Assembly: GCA_964487415.1 (NCBI GenBank) | Contig: CAZAPQ010000015.1 | Coordinates: 1-6,791 of the forward strand | Direction of reading: 5' to 3' | DNA length: 6,791 nt | Origin: DRVV01 sp964487415 | Lineage (GTDB): Archaea; Thermoproteota; Bathyarchaeia; Bathyarchaeales; Bathycorpusculaceae | Shown here: piece by piece, positions 1 through 5,966 of the stretch | Position numbering within the stretch: the first letter of the stretch is position 1 | Layout of the letters: the number at the start of each line of letters is the position of its first letter | Program-made: the position numbers and the translations under genes | The notes under the pieces: generated by a model | The model's input: only the letters and a program-made list of their open reading frames with translations | Told to the model about the DNA's origin: nothing | The model's database searches: none

Positions 1-69
1 CCACATTTTGAGCTGACAAGATACCCATCTTTTTCCGCCGTGCTAAACTATCATGAAGGCTTCATTTAA
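1..69 (+). CDS. Possible 3' end of a plus-strand gene (partial)
   Basis: Frame 1 is open from the window edge to a TAA at 67-69 and would give 22 residues, ending in SAVLNYHEGFI. The other two plus frames stop within the first 15 bases. The residue mix looks protein-like, but 22 codons is too short to prove coding or suggest a function. If real, the gene converges on the small minus-strand membrane gene, with 12 bases between the two stops. A short palindrome (53-65) overlaps its last codons. Confidence 0.3.
   Translation, partial: PHFELTRYPSFSAVLNYHEGFI
53..65. repeat. 13-base palindrome between convergent gene ends
   Basis: ATGAAG and CTTCAT flank one central base, giving perfect six-base arms. 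It lies just beyond the stop of the minus-strand membrane gene and inside the end of the possible plus-strand gene. It could form a weak hairpin at a convergent junction, but no clear T-run follows it on either strand, so a terminator role is only a guess. Confidence 0.3.
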
Positions 70-81
70 ACCATTTTAAAA

Positions 82-321
82 CTAGCCTAAGGAGCGGATC
101 ACTCTGATGAATAGGTAGATGAAGTAGGCCACGGCGAAGGAGGTTAGGGCCAGCTCCGTAGATAAAATGAGCGCATTGTTTTCCACGGCTATAAAGCATC
201 CACGCTGGAGAACATCAATAAAGACAAGAAGTTCCAGAAAGACAGCGCTCCCAAGACAGCTCAATCCGAGGGTATGGATTAACGTCTGCAAGCGGCGACC
301 TGCTTTCGGCTGGGCTCCCAT
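82..321 (-). CDS. Small two-helix membrane protein, function unknown
   Basis: This gene encodes 79 residues and I do not recognise the family. Two hydrophobic stretches, about residues 13-38 (rich in L, V, F, with one E and one D inside) and 55-75 (ending YFIYLFIRVI), predict a membrane hairpin. The short loop between them contains RGC and ENN. The positive residues K6, R9 and R10 before helix one, and R73 and R76 at the C-terminus, suggest both ends face the cytoplasm. The start is ATG at 319-321. A TTTAAG box lies 25-30 bases upstream (346-351), the distance expected for a leaderless archaeal transcript; a GATGAG just before the ATG is a weak ribosome-site alternative. The gene is 155 bases from the RNase J gene on the same strand. 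The shape argues for a real gene, but conservation cannot be seen from here. Confidence 0.6.
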   Translation of the reverse strand: MGAQPKAGRRLQTLIHTLGLSCLGSAVFLELLVFIDVLQRGCFIAVENNALILSTELALTSFAVAYFIYLFIRVIRSLG

Positions 322-345
322 ATCTCATCGCAATCCAACCTCAAC

Positions 346-351
346 CTTAAA
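346..351 (-). promoter_or_regulatory. TATA-like box for the small membrane protein gene
   Basis: On the minus strand the sequence reads TTTAAG, 25-30 bases before the ATG at 321. That spacing predicts transcription starting at or next to the start codon, giving a leaderless mRNA. The motif is short and its match to the archaeal consensus is only moderate. Confidence 0.3.
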
Positions 352-413
352 GCCTAAAAGAAAGTTATGAATTGGGCATCTGAATTTCAAGGCTATATTT
401 GAACTCAATCTTA

Positions 414-427
414 CAAATTCAAATTTG
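414..427. repeat. Short AT-rich inverted repeat after the RNase J gene
   Basis: CAAATT and AATTTG are separated by two bases. The repeat is 50-63 bases beyond the RNase J stop codon, in the 155-base gap before the membrane protein gene. It is AT-only apart from the outer pair and one spacer base, so it could have arisen by chance. I see nothing else convincing in this gap apart from the promoter-like box nearer the next gene. Confidence 0.2.
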
Positions 428-476
428 CGTCCAAAACGTTATACCATATCCTTAACCATTTGCCCCGCTTTCTACT

Positions 477-1829
477 CTAGATTTTGTATTCTTTGCCCTT
501 TTCAATTTGGATTGTTTGGCTTTCTAATCCCCGCATGAACTTGGCGAATAGCTCAACATGTTCGGTGTGAACTGGAAAAATTTTTGCTGCATTTATCTCC
601 TGTAGAGTTTTCTTTAAGTCGAAGGGTGTCACGTGTCCAGAAACATGGACATGATATTGTGGTAACCCATAGTGTTTAAGCCAACTAATAAGCCTTTCAT
701 AGTCTATTTCCATCTCCTCATTAAAGGGCTCAGAGGACGATGAAATATAGCAGCTTCCAGGCCAAGGTTGCACCTCTACTAGCTGTTCTAAATCATAGAA
801 TGAGAAGGATAGAAGGAATTTGTCCTGCCTTTTCGAAACAGCTTCGCAGTCTAAAACTTTGCCGGGATATTTTTCCATGAGCTGCCTTTCCCACTTCCTT
901 AATGGAGTCTTTCCATTTTCAGTCTTCGATCTTCGAAAAATCATTATGTTTTCATCATCGAGGCTTGGTATCATCAATCCTCTATCGCTACGTAGTGCCT
1001 CCATCAAGCAGGCTTGCCTCGGAGAGACAACCAAACAGCGTCCGTTGTTCTTTGCAGCGTGATAGAAGGAATTCAGCCTATCAACATCAGTGGAGGCAAA
1101 CTCGGCAAGCACTAACCCTTCAGCCTGGCTGACGATTTTATTCAATTTCTCCCCAACCTCAGCCTCTGAAGACACAGAAGCTCCAGTCATGTTCGTAGCC
1201 TCAGTTATGACAGCCACAGGCTCAGCCTCTTTGGCTTCCTGCACAAAATCGCTTGTCATCCTATGCTTTGCCCCGTGGATTCTGAAATCACCAGTATAGA
1301 CAACAGCGCCGCTTGAAGTGTAAATTATGAAGCCATAGGCTCCGGGAACCGAATGATCCACATGCACTGGCCTAATTTCCACAGTTCCAATGCGCACTTT
1401 GTCCCCTGTCCTGAATGGTTGAAATTTTATTCCCTCAACATTGAACTCCAAGTCAGCTCTACGCATCTCTCCAAAGGCCTCAAGAATGATCTTTGTTGTC
1501 TCTCCACAATAAACCGGGATTTCACGCTTTATGAATGAAAGGTAAGCTGAGTGATCCATATGGCCATGGGAGATGAAAACTGCGTCAACCTTAGCACTTT
1601 TTTCATCAAATCGATAAACACCATCAATTTTCGGAAGAATGCCAAGTTCAAGAAGGCTTTTCTCGCTTTTTGGAGAAAGGAAAGGCGGAGAATAATACTG
1701 CCTTTTAAGGGCAAAGGACATTCCAAAATCTAGGAGAATTTTTGTGTCTAGATCCCTTAAGAGAATCTTGTTTCCTCCAATTTCGTTAACTCCGCCGTAA
1801 AATGTTAGGGTTGTCCCAAGTTTAACCAC
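477..1829 (-). CDS. rnj: RNase J-type metallo-beta-lactamase ribonuclease
   Basis: The predicted product has 450 residues and belongs to the metallo-beta-lactamase/beta-CASP superfamily, closest in pattern to archaeal RNase J, a cytoplasmic zinc-dependent 5'-3' exoribonuclease in RNA decay. It opens with FYGGVNEIGGNK, typical of RNase J. The zinc motif HGHMDH is at residues 88-93, HVDHSVPG at about 156-163, and YTGDF with its aspartate at 181. The beta-CASP region carries a motif-A-like ITEATN (Glu210), SGH with His399, and PVHTEH with His421. All expected metal ligands seem present, so it should be active. The length fits archaeal forms, which lack the C-terminal domain of bacterial RNase J. 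I prefer the GTG at 1827-1829, which has GGTGA four bases upstream, over the TTG at 1848-1850. This start is four bases after the kinase gene stop, implying a shared transcript. Archaeal genomes often place such a gene beside isoprenoid genes (established knowledge). The symbol is a family-level choice. Confidence 0.87.
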   Translation of the reverse strand: MVKLGTTLTFYGGVNEIGGNKILLRDLDTKILLDFGMSFALKRQYYSPPFLSPKSEKSLLELGILPKIDGVYRFDEKSAKVDAVFISHGHMDHSAYLSFIKREIPVYCGETTKIILEAFGEMRRADLEFNVEGIKFQPFRTGDKVRIGTVEIRPVHVDHSVPGAYGFIIYTSSGAVVYTGDFRIHGAKHRMTSDFVQEAKEAEPVAVITEATNMTGASVSSEAEVGEKLNKIVSQAEGLVLAEFASTDVDRLNSFYHAAKNNGRCLVVSPRQACLMEALRSDRGLMIPSLDDENIMIFRRSKTENGKTPLRKWERQLMEKYPGKVLDCEAVSKRQDKFLLSFSFYDLEQLVEVQPWPGSCYISSSSEPFNEEMEIDYERLISWLKHYGLPQYHVHVSGHVTPFDLKKTLQEINAAKIFPVHTEHVELFAKFMRGLESQTIQIEKGKEYKI

Positions 1830-1842
1830 ATTCTCACCCCAA
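1830..1842 (-). promoter_or_regulatory. Ribosome binding site that sets the RNase J start
   Basis: The minus strand reads GGGGTGA, then GAAT, then GTG. GGTGA matches the archaeal 16S rRNA tail, and the four-base gap equals that at the kinase and padR starts. It overlaps the TGA stop of the kinase gene, which suggests translational coupling. It supports GTG at 1829 over the upstream TTG at 1850. Confidence 0.65.
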
Positions 1843-3531
1843 CAGCTCAACTTTTCTACATAAATTTGAAAGGGCGGAAATTACGTGGGGAAAAACGAAG
1901 ACGCTGAAAACCTTTGTGTATTTCGTTTTTCCAGCAGCCTTTACAAATTTTGGATCCCCACCAGCCGCTAGATAGCCCCTTATGAATGTTTCTGCAACAA
2001 GCTCCACCCGTTTTGTCCCCCCAAATAGGGGAGCATAGTGCCCAATATAGTAAATGAATTCGGCAACATCCCAAGCCTTATCCCCATCTCTCGAGGCTTG
2101 CTCCAAATCGAGGATACATACCTGCCCATCTTTTCCAACAAGAATATTTTCAGGCTTTGTGTCGCCTAAAACAATATCTAAGGCGTGAACCTTGGCGAAT
2201 GTTTCTCCGACTTTATGAACTATTTTTAATTCCGCTTCAACATTCTTTTCATTCCCAGCCTCTAAAATTTGTCTTACAAATTTATCCAGGGTTTCGCCCT
2301 CCAGATATTCCATAATAATCAAACGCTCCTCCGGGTATATGCCAAGCAACCTTGGAACAGCAAAACCCTTTGAATGCAAAAACTTGTTTATGGCATATTC
2401 CCTTTCAAGTCTTATCCTTCCCAGAAAAGCGAATTTTACGGTTCCAATAGCCCATATGGCTAGCGGGAACCATTTAAAGTTGGACCAATCCTTAAAACTC
2501 TTCACCACAACCCTTCTTGCTTCACCGTTCACCGTAACGCTGACCAAGTAAACGTCGTTTAAAACACTGCCTAACTCTTTAATCTCAACCTCCGCTCTGG
2601 AATCAGAGGATAGAACTTTTCTGACGAAAGCTTCAATATCGAACCTGCTTGACAAGGGAACAAGCCCGTTAGCTGTGGGAACAAGCAAGTACATTTTAGG
2701 ATCCTCAATAAAGGTCATCCTTTCAAAATTCGGTGTTTCAAACGATAGAAACTTGCGGAGAATAACTCTGCTCTGCCAAAGAAACTTAAAAATGTTTGGA
2801 AAAATTGCTAATAGGTGCATAAAAAGGGTTTTCTGTGAGATTTTGAGGAAACTCGTGAAGCGAACTTTTTTACTCTTCACTTCATTAATGAAATTCTTGG
2901 AAATCTTAACGTATCCATTATACTTTTCTGCAATTCCCTCATTTTCCAAAGCCTTAAGAGCTTCGTAGAATCCTTCCATGGCACTCTGTACATTTGCATC
3001 CTTCAAGTCCCTACGGAAGAAGTTTGAAACAGTGTAGAGCATTGGAGGGAAGAGGCGGACTCTGCTCAGCAAAGCCTCGTAAAGGAAGTATTCAGGCCTT
3101 ATTTGCATTTCATAGGATAGTTCTGGGAAATCAAGCACAAGGTTTTCCATAGATTCAAGAATTATGCGCCTTTTTAATTTAATTTCATAGGTTTTTAGGT
3201 AATCATCATTCACAACTGGAAGATAGGGAAGAAGTAATTGAATGGCAAAAGCCTCGCCTAGGAAACCCTGCTCCACATCCCTCTCAAAAAACCACTTGTC
3301 CAAAGCAAAAAATAGTAGAGGGCGACTGCCAATAAATCTAAACTGATTAATGAGCCTAGGTCTAAAGCCTTCGATGATGAGCAGAACCTCAAGGGGTGCC
3401 TCTTTTTGGCCAAGTGCATAGTTACCGCAAATACAGGCTCCTGCAATGGGTTGGGAACCAGCGGCACTTCTACAGAGACTTAAAATTTGGCTAGCTAAAC
3501 CTTTGCTTAGCAATTCTCGGCGGCTAGTCAA
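1834..3531 (-). CDS. Pseudo-nucleotidyltransferase / kinase-like fusion protein
   Basis: The product is 565 residues from the TTG at 3529-3531; numbers here use that start. Residues about 25-55 look like a nucleotidyltransferase core, with GNYALG followed by LEVLLII, but the usual aspartate pair (the DxD of SDIDLLV) is absent, leaving one glutamate. Residues about 180-220 resemble a small helical or winged-helix spacer. The C-terminal half is a protein-kinase-like fold of the Bud32/RIO/APH type: VVVK with Lys344, LEREYA with Glu377, a hinge-like MEYLEGETLD, LGDTKPEN with Asp457 and Asn462, ILDLEQ with Asp475, then GDKAWDVAEF. Core catalytic residues are kept, although HGD is LGD and DFG is DLE. 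A hydrophobic stretch (WFPLAIWAIGTVKFAFLG, about 354-371) sits between the beta3 lysine and helix C. The alternative TTG at 3594 would add 21 residues but lacks a ribosome site. The gene is four bases from the RNase J start. The substrate is unknown; a role with RNA decay or translation is inferred from context only. Confidence 0.75.
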   Translation of the reverse strand: MTSRRELLSKGLASQILSLCRSAAGSQPIAGACICGNYALGQKEAPLEVLLIIEGFRPRLINQFRFIGSRPLLFFALDKWFFERDVEQGFLGEAFAIQLLLPYLPVVNDDYLKTYEIKLKRRIILESMENLVLDFPELSYEMQIRPEYFLYEALLSRVRLFPPMLYTVSNFFRRDLKDANVQSAMEGFYEALKALENEGIAEKYNGYVKISKNFINEVKSKKVRFTSFLKISQKTLFMHLLAIFPNIFKFLWQSRVILRKFLSFETPNFERMTFIEDPKMYLLVPTANGLVPLSSRFDIEAFVRKVLSSDSRAEVEIKELGSVLNDVYLVSVTVNGEARRVVVKSFKDWSNFKWFPLAIWAIGTVKFAFLGRIRLEREYAINKFLHSKGFAVPRLLGIYPEERLIIMEYLEGETLDKFVRQILEAGNEKNVEAELKIVHKVGETFAKVHALDIVLGDTKPENILVGKDGQVCILDLEQASRDGDKAWDVAEFIYYIGHYAPLFGGTKRVELVAETFIRGYLAAGGDPKFVKAAGKTKYTKVFSVFVFPHVISALSNLCRKVELLG

Positions 3532-3541
3532 AGTTTCACCT
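3532..3541 (-). promoter_or_regulatory. Ribosome binding site that sets the kinase-fusion start
   Basis: On the minus strand AGGTGA is followed by AACT and then TTG at 3531. Motif and spacing are the same as at the RNase J start, and padR at 5387 has the same four-base spacing after GGTGG. This favours the internal TTG over the in-frame TTG at 3594, which has no such motif. Confidence 0.6.
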
Positions 3542-3570
3542 ATTCTTCCACGAGTAAAAAACGTATACTG

Positions 3571-3578
3571 AAATATAG
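3571..3578 (-). promoter_or_regulatory. Possible internal TATA box before the kinase fusion
   Basis: The minus strand reads CTATATTT in the 75-base gap after the mtaD stop. Archaeal spacing of about 26 bases puts transcription near 3548, leaving a leader of about 17 bases that just includes the AGGTGA site. The kinase-RNase J pair could therefore have its own promoter in addition to read-through from mtaD. Confidence 0.35.
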
Positions 3579-3606
3579 GCTTAGCACATTCCAAAAATTT
3601 CTTCAG

Positions 3607-4929
3607 TTACGATCTTCTTTGGTAAATGAGGTTCTCCGCGTGTTTTTCAGCTTTTTCTATAATTTCTCGCTCATTTAAGGTTTCAACTTTTCTATTCTCC
3701 ATCAAAATTTTCCCATCAACTATAACCGTGTCCACATCGCTTCCCCTGGCCGAATAGACTAGACATGCATAAATGTCATGTAAGGGCTTTAAATGGGGCT
3801 TTGAAAGATCTAGGAGAATTATGTCAGCCCTTTTGCCCATTTCCAGAGAGCCTATAGACCTTTCAAGCCCCAAAGCTTTAGCCCCGTTGATGGTAGCCAT
3901 TCTCACAACTTCATAGGCGGACAAAGCTTCAGGGTTCCTGTATATGCACTTTTGGAGCAACGCGCCAACTTTCATGGTTTCAAACATGTCCAGAACGTTA
4001 TTACTGGCTGGACCATCTGTGCCTAAAGCTACATTAACCCCTAAATCCATAAGCGCCCTTGCTCTGGCAGCTCCTAAACCTAGCTTCATATTAGCCACCG
4101 GAACATAAACGGCATTTACGCGGCCACTAGCTAAGATTCGGGCATCATCTTCAGAGAGACTTATACAGTGTGCTGCCAAAGTATGTAGCTTGAATAGACT
4201 CAGCTTATCCAGGAATTGGGTTTCACCGCATCCATAAATTTTCTCGAAATCCTTGAACAGCTCATGGGATTCCGCTAAATGAATATGGATTCCCAAATTT
4301 AATGATTCAGCAACCTCCTTAACCTTCAAAAGGAGTGCAGGGCTACAGCTATAGGCTGCGTGGGGTCCAATCATGGCGGTAACTCGGCCCCCAGCGTATC
4401 CGTTAAAATTTCTTGCAAAATTCTCGCTGGCTTTCAGCATTTTCTCACCAAGCAGGCTGTTTCCAGCTTCAATGATGCCTTCTGCTAGGCTGGCTCTTAA
4501 ACCGCTTTTTTCAACAGCCCTAGCTACAGCTTCTTCGTGGAAATACATGTCCGCAAAGCATGTGGTTCCACTCTTAATCATTTCCAAACAGCCTAGAAGC
4601 GCACCTGCATGAATATCTTCTGGCGTTAGTCTGGCTTCTAGGGGCCATATGGCCTCCTTAAGCCAATTCTCCAGAGGCTTATCCTCTGCGATTCCCCTTA
4701 AGAGAGTCATGGCTACGTGTGTATGGCAGTTTATTAATCCAGGCATGGCGACCTTCCCCCTGCCATCAATAACCTTTTCTGCAATTATGTTATCGGCAGA
4801 AACGCGTTTTCCAAGGGAAAATATTTCCCCATTTTTTATGGCTATGTAGCCATCTTCAATGATATCTCTGTTAGTTAGCGGGAGGATTAGGCATCCCTGA
4901 ATTAGAATGTCAACTTTTTCCAATAACAC
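3607..4929 (-). CDS. mtaD: 5'-deoxyadenosine/SAH/MTA deaminase (MtaD/DadD type)
   Basis: This 440-residue amidohydrolase deaminates the adenine of S-adenosylhomocysteine, methylthioadenosine or 5'-deoxyadenosine to the inosine analogue and ammonia, salvaging SAM by-products in the cytoplasm. The metal and catalytic pattern is complete: PGLINCHTHVAM with His69 and His71, GPHAAYSCSP with His190, HIHLAE with His217 and Glu220, AHC with His254, and GTDGPASNN with Asp305. An N-terminal beta segment (VDILIQG) and the C-terminal VDTVIVDGKILMEN form the small beta domain usual in this family, and the length is normal. The start is GTG at 4927-4929; a TTG six bases downstream is possible, and neither has a clean GGTGA site. 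A TTTATTTTT stretch 25-33 bases upstream allows a leaderless transcript. The gene follows padR by 53 bases on the same strand. Which substrate is preferred cannot be read from the sequence; methanogen DadD favours 5'-deoxyadenosine. Confidence 0.9.
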   Translation of the reverse strand: MLLEKVDILIQGCLILPLTNRDIIEDGYIAIKNGEIFSLGKRVSADNIIAEKVIDGRGKVAMPGLINCHTHVAMTLLRGIAEDKPLENWLKEAIWPLEARLTPEDIHAGALLGCLEMIKSGTTCFADMYFHEEAVARAVEKSGLRASLAEGIIEAGNSLLGEKMLKASENFARNFNGYAGGRVTAMIGPHAAYSCSPALLLKVKEVAESLNLGIHIHLAESHELFKDFEKIYGCGETQFLDKLSLFKLHTLAAHCISLSEDDARILASGRVNAVYVPVANMKLGLGAARARALMDLGVNVALGTDGPASNNVLDMFETMKVGALLQKCIYRNPEALSAYEVVRMATINGAKALGLERSIGSLEMGKRADIILLDLSKPHLKPLHDIYACLVYSARGSDVDTVIVDGKILMENRKVETLNEREIIEKAEKHAENLIYQRRS

Positions 4930-4953
4930 CCCTAATAATGACTAGGGAAGTTG

Positions 4954-4962
4954 AAAAATAAA
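4954..4962 (-). promoter_or_regulatory. T-rich TATA-like box before mtaD
   Basis: TTTATTTTT on the minus strand lies 25-33 bases before the GTG of mtaD and 20-28 bases after the padR stop. It can be read as a TATA box giving a leaderless mtaD mRNA, or as a T-rich archaeal terminator for padR, or both. The sequence alone does not decide. Confidence 0.3.
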
Positions 4963-4982
4963 GGTGACTACGTGGTCTATCG

Positions 4983-5387
4983 TTATTCTTTCGGAGTTTT
5001 CTTTGCCTTCTCTATGATGGGTGTTGTAATTATATGGGATATTTCTTCCTCTGAAAGCTTGGGTATTCCTAATGCGCCTATCTTTCTGCATATAATATTA
5101 AGATACTCTTCCGTGATTTGTAGAAGATTTTGCCCTTCCGCAGTTAACTTATATACTTTCCTCGGCCTTTCACCCGTCACGTCCCACTCGCTTTTTACAT
5201 ACCCGCTTTTTTCCATGGAGCTCAAGAGCGGGTATATTGTGCTTGGCCCAAAGTATACTCCGAAATTCCTGCGTATCTTTGTTATTATCTGATAGCCATG
5301 CATGGGACTTGTGCTTAGAAGCTGGAGAACTATTGTTTCTAAGAGGCCTTTCATGAGTTTTTCTTGGACTTCTTTTAGGCTGTACAT
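4983..5387 (-). CDS. PadR-family transcriptional regulator (134 aa)
   Basis: This is a PadR-type DNA-binding protein, normally a dimeric repressor responding to a small molecule. Residues about 12-85 form the winged helix: LLETIVLQLLSTSPMHGYQI, then FGPSTIYPLLSSMEKSGYV as the recognition helix region, then a wing with GERPRKVYKLT. The tail from about 86 to 134 is helical (QITEEYLNIICRKI, then SEEEISHII) and probably forms the dimer arm. The start is ATG at 5385-5387 with GGTGG four bases upstream, a strong archaeal site. It is divergent from a second padR at 5631, and the two proteins are clearly related in the winged helix (HGYQI/WGYKI, TIYPLL/TLYPLL, RKVYKLT/RKVYSIT). An inverted repeat directly upstream of its TATA box suggests autoregulation. 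The ligand is unknown. mtaD follows on the same strand and may share its transcript. Confidence 0.88.
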   Translation of the reverse strand: MYSLKEVQEKLMKGLLETIVLQLLSTSPMHGYQIITKIRRNFGVYFGPSTIYPLLSSMEKSGYVKSEWDVTGERPRKVYKLTAEGQNLLQITEEYLNIICRKIGALGIPKLSEEEISHIITTPIIEKAKKTPKE

Positions 5388-5397
5388 TTAACCACCT
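5388..5397 (-). promoter_or_regulatory. Ribosome binding site of the minus-strand padR
   Basis: The minus strand reads AGGTGG, then TTAA, then ATG at 5387. It is a near-full match to the archaeal anti-Shine-Dalgarno tail with a four-base spacer, and fixes the padR start. Confidence 0.65.
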
Positions 5398-5425
5398 TCT
5401 CCCCTTCTCCTTCCTCCGCTATCTT

Positions 5426-5434
5426 CTTATAGTT
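5426..5434 (-). promoter_or_regulatory. Candidate TATA box of the minus-strand padR
   Basis: AACTATAAG on the minus strand is followed about 26 bases later by a predicted start near 5404, leaving a leader of about 16 bases that carries the ribosome site. The inverted repeat at 5436-5460 abuts it on the upstream side, where the TFB recognition element would lie, so a protein bound there could block promoter assembly. Another candidate is TTTATATA at 5520-5527, read on the same strand. Confidence 0.4.
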
Positions 5435-5435
5435 A

Positions 5436-5460
5436 TGTTCAACAGTTCTGTAGTTGAACA
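5436..5460. promoter_or_regulatory. Perfect inverted repeat, likely PadR operator
   Basis: TGTTCAAC (5436-5443) and GTTGAACA (5453-5460) are exact reverse complements separated by nine bases. The 17-base centre-to-centre spacing is about one and a half to two helical turns, as expected for a winged-helix dimer, and TGT/ACA outer ends resemble known PadR operators. It lies in the divergent padR-padR region, one base upstream of the candidate padR TATA box. Operator function is inferred; the symmetry is seen directly. Confidence 0.6.
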
Positions 5461-5475
5461 CGTATACATATGTTC
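5456..5475. promoter_or_regulatory. Second, overlapping operator-like repeat
   Basis: GAACA (5456-5460), which is the right end of the main repeat, pairs with TGTTC (5471-5475) across ten bases. The spacer includes most of an eight-base palindrome, ACATATGT (5466-5473). Together with the main repeat this gives three TGTTC half-sites in alternating orientation, which could allow two dimers to bind or one to slide between sites. Confidence 0.35.
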
Positions 5476-5519
5476 TTTTTCGTACATATTTTTAACCGAT
5501 TAAGTATTTCCAGAAGCGA

Positions 5520-5527
5520 TATATAAA
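5520..5527. promoter_or_regulatory. Strong TATA-like box in the divergent padR region
   Basis: The plus strand reads TATATAAA and the minus strand TTTATATA, which is close to the archaeal consensus. Read rightward it predicts a start near 5547-5552 and an 80-base leader before the plus-strand padR. Read leftward it predicts a start near 5497 and places the operator-like repeats in the transcribed leader of the minus-strand padR. Orientation cannot be settled by eye. Confidence 0.4.
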
Positions 5528-5567
5528 TGTTAGTGCATAAGCTGATATACCAAAGCATACATTAACA
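5528..5567. repeat. Imperfect inverted repeat near the plus-strand padR promoter
   Basis: TGTTAGTG (5528-5535) and CATTAACA (5560-5567) match in seven of eight positions across a 24-base spacer. It begins directly beside the TATATAAA box. The wide spacing makes it a weaker operator candidate than the repeat at 5436-5460, and it may be chance in AT-rich DNA. Confidence 0.2.
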
Positions 5568-5630
5568 ATAATAAAGGGTTAAAAACATCCAACAACCCAA
5601 AATAATAAAAAGGAAAGAGCGTCTAAAAGG

Positions 5631-5951
5631 ATGGCAGAAAATTTTAGAAGGCAAATTGTTCAACACATAACTAAAAGCCTGCTTGAATTCCAAATTCTTA
5701 GGCTCATAAGCTCAGAGCCCCTGTGGGGCTACAAAATAAAGCGACATATAGAGAAGGCTTCAGAATTGAAGGTACGGCATGGAACTCTATATCCTCTTCT
5801 AAACAAGCTGGAGCGCGAAGGCCTTGTTCAAAGCCAAAAACAGCAATACGGGAAGAGGAAAAGAAAAGTCTACAGCATAACCGAAAAAGGAAAACAATAC
5901 CTACAAGTATACTATGACATACTAAAAGAACAAATACCAACCGCGGAATAA
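5631..5951 (+). CDS. PadR-family transcriptional regulator (106 aa)
   Basis: This is a compact PadR-type regulator. The winged helix covers about residues 15-85: LLEFQILRLISSEPLWGYKI, then VRHGTLYPLLNKLEREGLV as the recognition region, then a strongly basic wing (YGKRKRKVYSITEKG). One short C-terminal helix (QYLQVYYDILKEQI) would form the dimer contact; the length fits the small PadR subgroup. The start is ATG at 5631. No start codon lies upstream in frame and no GGTGA is at the usual distance; AATAATAAAAAG at about 5600-5611 would fit a leaderless transcript. It is divergent from the related padR at 5387 and lies 15 bases before a prenyl-synthase gene on the same strand, so the two are probably cotranscribed and the regulator may control that operon. 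The inducer is unknown. Confidence 0.87.
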   Translation: MAENFRRQIVQHITKSLLEFQILRLISSEPLWGYKIKRHIEKASELKVRHGTLYPLLNKLEREGLVQSQKQQYGKRKRKVYSITEKGKQYLQVYYDILKEQIPTAE

Positions 5952-5966
5952 AATAAACTGATTCTG

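Noticed and set aside
167..370. A 67-codon plus-strand frame over the small membrane protein
   Set aside because: The translation is basic and low in pattern, with no start signals, while the minus-strand frame gives two clean membrane helices.
1529..1726. A 65-codon minus-strand frame inside the RNase J gene
   Set aside because: It is a shifted-frame shadow of a gene whose metal motifs are in the other frame; there is no sign of a frameshift in the main gene.
1830..1850. TTG at 1848-1850 as the RNase J start, overlapping the kinase gene by 17 bases
   Set aside because: It has no ribosome site, while the GTG at 1829 has GGTGA at the usual four bases and gives the usual RNase J N-terminus.
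3532..3594. TTG at 3592-3594 as the kinase-fusion start
   Set aside because: No GGTGA lies before it, and the added 21 residues are not domain-like; the TTG at 3531 has a full site and a TATA-like box upstream. Kept as an alternative only.
4951..5292. A 113-codon open frame on the plus strand
   Set aside because: It is antisense to the minus-strand padR, has no ribosome site, and its product has no recognisable pattern.
5535..5559. Two GCATA direct repeats 20 bases apart
   Set aside because: Five-base matches in AT-rich DNA are expected by chance, and there is no third copy, so this is not a repeat array.
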